From Roseburia hominis A2-183 (GTDB lineage: Bacteria; Bacillota; Clostridia; Lachnospirales; Lachnospiraceae): a stretch of DNA of 64,000 nucleotides. The notes under the pieces are model-generated. The model had not been told where the DNA came from. It worked only from the letters and a program-made list of their open reading frames with translations, and made no database searches. Made by a program: the position numbers and the translations under genes. This document shows positions 58,462-64,000 of the stretch, piece after piece. Every line of letters starts with the position of its first letter. Position 1 is the stretch's first letter. Location of the stretch: the NCBI RefSeq assembly GCF_000225345.1, contig NC_015977.1:3286001-3350000 (forward strand), given 5' to 3'.

Positions 58462-59439
58462 CTACACGTATCCATAGACGCCCCGGACGGAGACCTCCCC
58501 CGCCGATACGAGTCTTCTGCTCTCCCAGGTATCCACGATCAGCTCGCCCCGCGGCGTGATGCCCATCGCTTTTCCCTCAAACGGTTCCTTCGGATCAAGC
58601 ACCTTCACGATCTGGTTCCGGTTGACCAGATGCGCATCGTACTCCTTCACAAGACCGCTCAGATCTTCGGTCTCCATGAAAATTGCATAATAATGTTCAA
58701 ACTGTTCCCATACTTCCTCAATCAGAGCCGCGCGGTTAAAATGTTCTCCGGTCTCCATGTAGAGTGAAGTTGCCACCGGGGCAATCTCCTCCGGGAACGA
58801 TTCATTGTGAACGTTGATGCCAATGCCGATCACAATGTGGTTGACATAATCCATCTGTGCGCTCATCTCCGTCAGAATACCGCAGACTTTTTTCCCGTTC
58901 ATGACAATGTCATTCGGCCATTTGATGCCCGCCGGTCTGCCTGTCGTCTTCACGATCGCCGCACACACCGCAAGCGCCGCCACCAGCGTCAACATCGGCG
59001 CATTCACGGGCGACAACTCCGGCTTTAACATCAGCGTCATAAAAATGCCGGCTCCCTGCGGGGACTCAAAGCTCCTTCCTCTTCTGCCTCTGCCTGCATC
59101 CTGCTGTCCGGCGACCACAAGCGTTCCGGTAGGGTAATCTTCCTCCGCCAGCTGCTTCGCCCTGGTATTGGTGGAATCGATGACCGGATAGTAAAAAATC
59201 TCCTGTCCCACCCACGCGGTCTTACGGATACTTTTTAATTCTTCCTCACTCAGTGTGTCCGGCACCGACAACAGCTTATATCCCTTGTTCGGCACCGCCT
59301 CTATCTCATACCCGGCTTCCTTGAGCTGGTTGATGCCCTTCCAGACCGCCGTCCGGGATACTCCGAACTTTTCACACAGATCCTGTCCTGACACATAATC
59401 GTCGGCATCTCTTAAAACGGAAAGTAGTTCTGCTTTCAT
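58462..59439 (-). CDS. birA: Bifunctional biotin-protein ligase and biotin operon repressor
   Basis: A 325-residue protein. Residues 1-60 are a winged helix-turn-helix (SGQDLCEKFGVSRTAVWKGINQLKEAGYEIEA). The ligase domain has GQQDAGRGRRGRSFESPQGAGIFMTLML (biotin-adenylate binding) and KWPNDIVMNGKKVCGILTE. A C-terminal SH3-like cap follows (GITPRGELIVDT). It starts 11 bases after the argF stop. Confidence 0.95.
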   Translation of the reverse strand: MKAELLSVLRDADDYVSGQDLCEKFGVSRTAVWKGINQLKEAGYEIEAVPNKGYKLLSVPDTLSEEELKSIRKTAWVGQEIFYYPVIDSTNTRAKQLAEEDYPTGTLVVAGQQDAGRGRRGRSFESPQGAGIFMTLMLKPELSPVNAPMLTLVAALAVCAAIVKTTGRPAGIKWPNDIVMNGKKVCGILTEMSAQMDYVNHIVIGIGINVHNESFPEEIAPVATSLYMETGEHFNRAALIEEVWEQFEHYYAIFMETEDLSGLVKEYDAHLVNRNQIVKVLDPKEPFEGKAMGITPRGELIVDTWESRRLVSAGEVSVRGVYGYV

Positions 59440-59450
59440 GATGTTCCCTC

Positions 59451-60440
59451 TTATTCTCCCAGTGTAGCAAGCATGACTGCCTTAATCGTGTGCATACGGT
59501 TCTCTGCCTCATCAAATACAACCGACTGCTCACTCTCAAATACTTCGTCGGTCACCTCAAGCTCGCTGTAACCGAATTTCTCATAGACTTCCTTGCCGAT
59601 CTTGGTCTTTAAGTCATGGAATGCCGGCAGGCAGTGCATGAAGATCGCCGTCGGCTTGGCATTTGCCATGGCTGCCTTGTTGACCTGATACGGCATCAGA
59701 TCCTGTAGGCGCTCTGCCCAGACTTCGTCCGGCTCGCCCATCGATACCCAGACATCCGTGTAAATAACGTCCGCGTCCTTCGTGCCCTCTGCCACATCTT
59801 CGGTCAGCGTGATCGATGCTCCGGTCTCGGCTGCTACTTTTTTGCAGTAATCAACCAGCTCCTCGTTCGGGAAATATTTCCTGGAAGTACATGCGACAAA
59901 ATCCATACCGAGCTTTGCGCAGGTCACCATCAGGGAATTGCCCATATTGTAGCGGGCGTCACCCATGTATACAAACTTCACACCCTTTAAGTGGCCCAGG
60001 TGTTCCCGGATTGTCAGCATATCTGCAAGCATCTGCGTCGGATGGAACTCGTTCGTCAGACCGTTCCACACTGGAACCCCTGCATATTTTGCCAGCTCCT
60101 CCACAATGTCCTGTCCGTATCCGCGGTACTCGATACCGTCAAACATGCGTCCCAGCACACGCGCTGTGTCCGGAATGCTCTCCTTTTTGCCGATCTGCGA
60201 ACCGGATGGATCAAGGTAAGTCACATGCATTCCGAGATCATGTGCTGCCACCTCAAAAGAACACCGTGTGCGGGTGCTTGTCTTCTCGAAAATCAGCGCT
60301 ATATTTTTTCCGATCAGACTATCATGCAGAATTCCCTGCTTCTTCTTGCTCTTAAGATCCGCTGCCAGATCAATCAGGTAGAGAATCTCTTCCGGTGTGT
60401 AATCCATCAGTTTTAAGAAATTGCGTCCTTTTAAGTTCAT
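59451..60440 (-). CDS. argF: Ornithine carbamoyltransferase
   Basis: A 329-residue enzyme that makes citrulline from ornithine and carbamoyl phosphate. Motifs: [20 protein letters not shown] (carbamoyl phosphate), [19 protein letters not shown], and [10 protein letters not shown]. The ATG at 60440 has AAGGAGG about ten bases upstream; an upstream extension contains a hairpin and is not coding. It appears to be the first gene of the argF-lysS run. It could also serve catabolically, but no arcA or arcC is near. Confidence 0.95.
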   Translation of the reverse strand: MNLKGRNFLKLMDYTPEEILYLIDLAADLKSKKKQGILHDSLIGKNIALIFEKTSTRTRCSFEVAAHDLGMHVTYLDPSGSQIGKKESIPDTARVLGRMFDGIEYRGYGQDIVEELAKYAGVPVWNGLTNEFHPTQMLADMLTIREHLGHLKGVKFVYMGDARYNMGNSLMVTCAKLGMDFVACTSRKYFPNEELVDYCKKVAAETGASITLTEDVAEGTKDADVIYTDVWVSMGEPDEVWAERLQDLMPYQVNKAAMANAKPTAIFMHCLPAFHDLKTKIGKEVYEKFGYSELEVTDEVFESEQSVVFDEAENRMHTIKAVMLATLGE

Positions 60441-60488
60441 GATTGCGTTCCTCCTTGTCGCTTTGTGCTTCCTGTTGCAGAATAAACA

Positions 60489-60510
60489 GGCTGCCACTTT
60501 CGTGACAGCC
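60489..60510 (-). terminator. Terminator after the SPFH gene
   Basis: GGCTGTCA-CGAAAG-TGGCAGCC on the minus strand followed by TGTTTATTC, 30 bases after the SPFH stop and upstream of argF. Confidence 0.65.
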
Positions 60511-60539
60511 CCTATTTTCAATCTGATCTATCCGATGTT

Positions 60540-61472
60540 CTATTTGTTCTCCAGAGCTATTTCTGTCACAGATTTTGCCAGCCCTGCGATTCCCTGAATC
60601 TCAGACGGAATGATGATCTTCGTCGCCTTGCCGTCTGCCGCCTTCGCAAATGCCTCAAGGCTCTTTAACTGGATGACACCCTGATCCGGAGCCGCATCCT
60701 TGATCATGCGGAGACCGTCTGCGTTTGCCTGCTGAATCTTAAGGATTGCCTCAGCCTGACCTTCTGCCTCGCGGATAGTGGCCTCTTTCTTCGCCTCTGC
60801 GCGGAGGATCGCCGCCTGCTTCTCTGCCTCTGCATCGAGAATTGCGGATTCTTTCTTACCTTCTGCCACGAGGACAGTAGACTTCTTCTCACCCTCTGCA
60901 CGAAGGATCGCTTCTCTTCGCTCACGCTCTGCTTTCATCTGCTTCTCCATCGCATCTTGGATCGCTGCAGGCGGAATGATATTCTTAAGCTCTACACGGT
61001 TTACCTTGATGCCCCAAGGATCAGTTGCCACATCAAGTGTTGCTCTCATCTGCGTGTTGATCGTCTCTCTGGATGTCAGTGTCTCATCCAGCTCGAGATC
61101 ACCGATGATGTTACGCAGTGTCGTTGCGGTCAGGTTTTCGATCGCCATCAGCGGGTTCTCCACACCGTATGCATACAGCTTCGGATCTGTGATCTGGAAA
61201 TAAACAACCGTATCAATCTGCATCGTAACATTATCTTTTGTGATTACCGGCTGCGGCGGGAAATCAACCACCTGCTCTTTCAGGGTAACCTTCTTCGCCA
61301 CGCGGTCAATAAACGGTATCAGCAGATGAAGACCTACCGGCCATGTTGCAAGATATCCGCCCAGACGCTCCACAATATACGCATGCGCCTGTGGTACGAT
61401 CTTAATACAGGACACCACAACTGCCAATATCAGAATAACCAAAATCAAAAATGCTACTAATAATCCTCCCAT
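60540..61472 (-). CDS. SPFH/band 7 membrane protein (stomatin/QmcA-like)
   Basis: A 310-residue protein with one N-terminal membrane helix (residues about 3-24), an SPFH domain (about 25-180: AYIVERLGGYLATWPVGLHLLIPFIDRV, TLRNIIGDLELDETLTSRETIN), and an Ala/Glu/Lys-rich coiled coil (EGEKKSTVLVAEGKKESAILDAEAEKQAAILRAEAKKEA). Such proteins form microdomain-like oligomers and often guard membrane proteases, but no NfeD gene is adjacent. GGAGG lies eight bases before the ATG. Confidence 0.92.
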   Translation of the reverse strand: MGGLLVAFLILVILILAVVVSCIKIVPQAHAYIVERLGGYLATWPVGLHLLIPFIDRVAKKVTLKEQVVDFPPQPVITKDNVTMQIDTVVYFQITDPKLYAYGVENPLMAIENLTATTLRNIIGDLELDETLTSRETINTQMRATLDVATDPWGIKVNRVELKNIIPPAAIQDAMEKQMKAERERREAILRAEGEKKSTVLVAEGKKESAILDAEAEKQAAILRAEAKKEATIREAEGQAEAILKIQQANADGLRMIKDAAPDQGVIQLKSLEAFAKAADGKATKIIIPSEIQGIAGLAKSVTEIALENK

Positions 61473-61565
61473 TATCTAACCTCCAATTCTTTTCTGCCCG
61501 GATCTCTAACACAATTTTCCCCGTTAAATATCATATTACTATATTTGATTTGAAAATACAAGAAA

Positions 61566-61599
61566 AGCCGTAGGAAATGTCTCATCATTTCCCACGGCT
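61566..61599 (-). terminator. Terminator after the wall hydrolase gene
   Basis: AGCCGTGGGAAATG pairs with CATTTCCTACGGCT (one wobble) on the minus strand, followed by TTTTCTTGTATTTT. It lies 17 bases after the hydrolase stop. Confidence 0.8.
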
Positions 61600-61615
61600 C
61601 TGCCATGATTCCTGT

Positions 61616-62986
61616 TTAATAAAATACGTGGTTCCCGATTACCACACCCGCGTGTCCGGAAGAAGCTCTGCTAAAGCATGTCGCACCGCCCGTATTGTCA
61701 GCACCGTTGAGTGCTTCCTGTGCTGCCTGAATGCAGCTGGACTTCGGACCGTTTGCAGCAATGCTTGCAACGGCTCCTCTTCCTGCCGGTGGGAACTGTC
61801 CTGCCTGATATATTACACCGTAAATGCTGCCCGCATATCTGCCGGATCTCACACGGTTCATGACAACCGCACCGACTGCAAGCTGTCCTTCGTAGCACTC
61901 GTTTCCTGCCTCGCACTGAATCAGTGCGGCAAGCAGTGTCACATCATCCACCGAAGCGGACACTGCAGAATTCTGAACGGTACCCGCGCTGGACACCTGT
62001 GAGGACTTTGCCGCTTCTGCCGCAGCCTTCGCAGCTGCTGCCTGCTCCTCCTCGATCGTGACAGCCTCACCGAGTGCAAGCTCCGTCGTCACATACTCTG
62101 CGCTCACATAACCGGTGGTTCCCTTGTAATCAATCGCAACCCATCCGTCTACGGTCTCCGCATCTGCATCCAGCGGAAAAGTCATTCCCGTCGATACCGC
62201 TGCCAGCACGGACGCGTCCGGGTCTGCGCTGCTTCTGATGCGAAGTCCGTTCGTCTGGATCTCTACCTCTGTATCAAATGTATCGTTCGCATAGGTATAT
62301 GCTTCCGATCCCGTCACGCAGTAGGAATTTTTCACATATCCGTCTACGTTTCCGGATTCCACATGTGTCCAGGTATCGCCTGTCTCGGCGATCTCCGCCA
62401 CATCTCCCTTGTATAATTTGCCGACAATCGCTGCATTTTCGTCTCCGGATTCCCTGATATACAGGAAATCGTCGACATCTGCCATCAGGCGGTTCTGCCA
62501 CTCCTGCTCTTCCGCAGACATCTGATCTGCGTCCGTGCTCTGTGCATCCTCCGACTGCGCATCAGCGTCTGTCTGCTCTGCATCCGCTGCCTGCTCGCCA
62601 TCTGCCTGGCTCTGTGCTGCCTCTGTCTCGCTCTGTGCTGCATCTGCCTGCTGTGTCTCTGTTGCTTCGGCCTGCTGCAGCTGTGCATCTAATGTCTCCG
62701 CAGCTTCTGTATCCGAAACCGCTTCCTCCGCTGTAGCAACCAGAAGTCTTCCTGTCTGGTTCACACCGGCTGTCGCCGCTTCAATATCACCAAATGCCTC
62801 TGCTTCTAACTGATCTAACCGGGCAACAACTCCTGCTGTTCCCCCTGTAGCGAAGTCCGTCTCTGCCTGTACCGCTGCGTTCCTTACCTGTACTCCGTCA
62901 AGATCAGCAGCCTGTGCGATTGTGCTCATCATCACCAGGGATCCGGCAACCACGATTCCCTCAATCGCTCTTTTCTTCAAACTCAT
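61616..62986 (-). CDS. Secreted SH3-domain cell wall hydrolase (SleB/Hydrolase_2 type)
   Basis: A 456-residue exported protein. Signal peptide about 1-27 (ending AQA). A long Ala/Glu/Gln/Asp-rich spacer (about 80-165) leads to two bacterial SH3 domains (FLYIRESGDENAAIVGKLYKGDVAEI and NGLRIRSSADPDASVLAAVSTGMTF). The C-terminal domain (LLAALIQCEAGNECYEGQLAVGAVVMNRV, ending FSRASSGHAGVVIGNHVFY) is the SleB-type lytic transglycosylase-like hydrolase. The start at 62986 has GGAGGGTTCT upstream. A perfect sigma-A promoter lies about 106 bases upstream. Probably acts in growth-related wall turnover. Confidence 0.92.
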   Translation of the reverse strand: MSLKKRAIEGIVVAGSLVMMSTIAQAADLDGVQVRNAAVQAETDFATGGTAGVVARLDQLEAEAFGDIEAATAGVNQTGRLLVATAEEAVSDTEAAETLDAQLQQAEATETQQADAAQSETEAAQSQADGEQAADAEQTDADAQSEDAQSTDADQMSAEEQEWQNRLMADVDDFLYIRESGDENAAIVGKLYKGDVAEIAETGDTWTHVESGNVDGYVKNSYCVTGSEAYTYANDTFDTEVEIQTNGLRIRSSADPDASVLAAVSTGMTFPLDADAETVDGWVAIDYKGTTGYVSAEYVTTELALGEAVTIEEEQAAAAKAAAEAAKSSQVSSAGTVQNSAVSASVDDVTLLAALIQCEAGNECYEGQLAVGAVVMNRVRSGRYAGSIYGVIYQAGQFPPAGRGAVASIAANGPKSSCIQAAQEALNGADNTGGATCFSRASSGHAGVVIGNHVFY

Positions 62987-63059
62987 AGAACCCTCCATCG
63001 GTGTAATCACATGTTTATTGAAATAGTATTACACCTTTGTGCTGTTTTATTCATATTTT

Positions 63060-63120
63060 GTTACAATTGTTACGGATTTGTTACAGCAGGAATTATAACA
63101 AAGGTACTGTTTTTTGTCAA
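63060..63120 (-). promoter_or_regulatory. Consensus promoter with WalR-like boxes for the wall hydrolase
   Basis: TTGACA (63120-63115), 17-base spacer, TATAAT (63097-63092): a full consensus. Downstream on the same strand, TGTAAC (63085-63080), five bases, CGTAAC (63074-63069), and TGTAAC again (63065-63060). The first pair fits the WalR pattern TGTWAH-N5-TGTWAH with one mismatch. Boxes downstream of -10 suit repression. Confidence 0.7.
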
Positions 63121-63174
63121 GTTTTCGGGGCTTTCCGCGTCTTCATGCCGTTGTTTTTCTATAGAAAGAGGCAT

Positions 63175-63203
63175 CCGGAAGCCCCATTTTACAAGACTTC
63201 CGG
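63175..63203. terminator. Hairpin downstream of the small membrane protein gene
   Basis: CCGGAAG (63175-63181) and CTTCCGG (63197-63203). The T run (TGTTTTTTG) is on the plus-strand side, so it is a good terminator only for plus-strand transcripts; on the minus strand it is followed by TGCCTCTTTCT. Confidence 0.45.
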
Positions 63204-63250
63204 CTGTTTTTTGTGCATTTTGCCAGTTTTTCGTTTTTATGAAGATTTTC

Positions 63251-63538
63251 TTAAGAAAATACCTCTTCAATAACCTCATCAATCAGCATGTCCGCCGGGT
63301 ATTTTTTCACCTCACCAGCTGCTTCTTTACATTGTGAATCGCATTGCGTCGGAGAAAGTTCCCCGCACTCTATGCTCTCCTTTCTGTCCGTGCCGGTCTG
63401 TTTCTTCTGTATATATCTCTGGATTCTGTTTATCTTATGTAATGTGACAATCAGAAGCATCACGGTGAGCAGATTGCATACCGCAGCTCCCATCTGCAAC
63501 TGTTCCGGTGAAATATGTTCCAGCCAGAGCATGTCCAT
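63251..63538 (-). CDS. Small membrane protein upstream of the wall hydrolase
   Basis: A 95-residue protein with one hydrophobic segment (residues about 15-34: MGAAVCNLLTVMLLIVTLHKI) and a polar tail with two cysteines. AGAGAGG precedes the ATG at 63538. No family recognised. It is divergent from murG. Confidence 0.55.
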   Translation of the reverse strand: MDMLWLEHISPEQLQMGAAVCNLLTVMLLIVTLHKINRIQRYIQKKQTGTDRKESIECGELSPTQCDSQCKEAAGEVKKYPADMLIDEVIEEVFS

Positions 63539-63726
63539 TACCTCTCTTTCCGATCAGACTTTTCCCTGTCCGATTTCTTCTATATTATAAGAAACCTGCA
63601 CGAATTTGAAAAGAGGATTTCCCCGTGATCTCACCGCAATTTGCGACATTCTTTTTACATACCGTGCCAGCATTATCCACACCCTTTTTCCATTGCCGCC
63701 GCAGAGTCCGATCTCCAAGTCTTTTC

Positions 63727-63755
63727 TTGACTTTTATGCATAAGGGTATTATAAA
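63727..63755 (+). promoter_or_regulatory. Promoter of murG
   Basis: TTGACT (63727-63732), 17-base spacer, TATAAA (63750-63755), 36 bases before the murG ATG. Confidence 0.7.
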
Positions 63756-63791
63756 TAAGGGAAGCAGACCATGAGGAAAGGGATTCTTACT

Positions 63792-64000
63792 ATGAAGAAA
63801 ATTGTTATGACCGGAGGGGGAACTGCAGGGCATGTAACGCCGAATATTGCTTTATTTCCAGCTCTGCAGAAGGAAGGTTATGAAATATCCTACATCGGTT
63901 CCTATGAGGGAATCGAAAAACGGCTGATCGAGGAGCAGGGTGTACCGTATTACGGCATCTCGTCCGGAAAGCTCAGACGTTATTTTGATCCGAAAAATTT
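63792..64000 (+). CDS. murG: MurG glycosyltransferase, N-terminal part, cut by the right edge
   Basis: [56 protein letters not shown], 69 residues seen. [11 protein letters not shown] is the N-terminal lipid/UDP-sugar loop of MurG, which adds GlcNAc to lipid I to make lipid II at the inner membrane face. GAGGAAAGGG lies about 10-12 bases before the ATG. The rest lies beyond the window. Confidence 0.95.
   Translation, partial: MKKIVMTGGGTAGHVTPNIALFPALQKEGYEISYIGSYEGIEKRLIEEQGVPYYGISSGKLRRYFDPKN

Overview
The window looks like a chromosome segment of a gut Clostridia bacterium, most likely Lachnospiraceae. This rests on the style of the housekeeping genes, the AGGAGG ribosome sites, and a Tn1549/CTn-type conjugative element with CD1107, CD1108 and CD1110 family genes. 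From 53.2 kb to the right end the DNA is host chromosome. A minus-strand operon runs argF, birA, a small conserved gene, coaX, dusB, a hypothetical gene, greA, lysS. Upstream lie an SPFH protein gene, a secreted SH3/SleB-type hydrolase gene, a small membrane protein gene and, on the plus strand, the start of murG. No tRNA, rRNA or CRISPR was seen.

From the left edge to about 53.1 kb lies a large integrative conjugative element (ICE), cut by the left edge. Nearly all its backbone genes are on the minus strand. Reading from its right end: DUF3970-like gene, parA, parB, repA, small accessory genes, pcfB, virD4 (coupling protein), maff2, a TrbL/VirB6-like protein, PrgI, VirB4, an M23 + NlpC/P60 wall hydrolase, DUF4315, DUF4366 (CD1107), topB, a small HTH-like gene, and a giant ArdC-like/N6-methylase/SNF2-helicase gene that carries a whole tnpV gene in another frame. 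The ICE integrase, ICE relaxase and left end lie outside the window.

Two mobilizable elements with large serine recombinases have landed in neighbouring backbone genes. Element A (29.12-44.78 kb) splits virD4 exactly at a GG dinucleotide. Element B (17.62-28.04 kb) splits maff2 at an 11-bp sequence now present at both ends. In both cases precise excision would rebuild the gene in frame. Each element has its own MobA/MobL relaxase, an oriT of the RSF1010/pTF1 type next to a DUF3847 gene, and its own replication genes (A: replisome organizer plus DnaC-like ATPase; B: CHC2 primase plus VapE-like helicase). Element A carries a DinJ-YafQ toxin-antitoxin pair, three small sigma-like proteins, an IS256-family insertion with an 8-bp target duplication, and a two-component/ABC exporter cassette of peptide-antibiotic type. 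Element B carries an SdpI-like membrane protein, a secreted protein and a lipoprotein of unknown role.

The most unusual signal is a 23-bp palindrome centred on TGGACATCGTGTCCA. It occurs eight times, only in the ICE backbone and always in the same orientation. Some copies sit between genes near ribosome sites. Others lie inside genes, where they add an S-G-H-D-V-Q peptide. Two copies belong to an approximately 80-bp duplicated cassette that also contains a terminator. Other notable signals are seven palindromic iterons inside repA, five CGGCAAC repeats beside the vapE/primase genes, and a 20-bp operator-like palindrome in the one divergent promoter of the ICE backbone.
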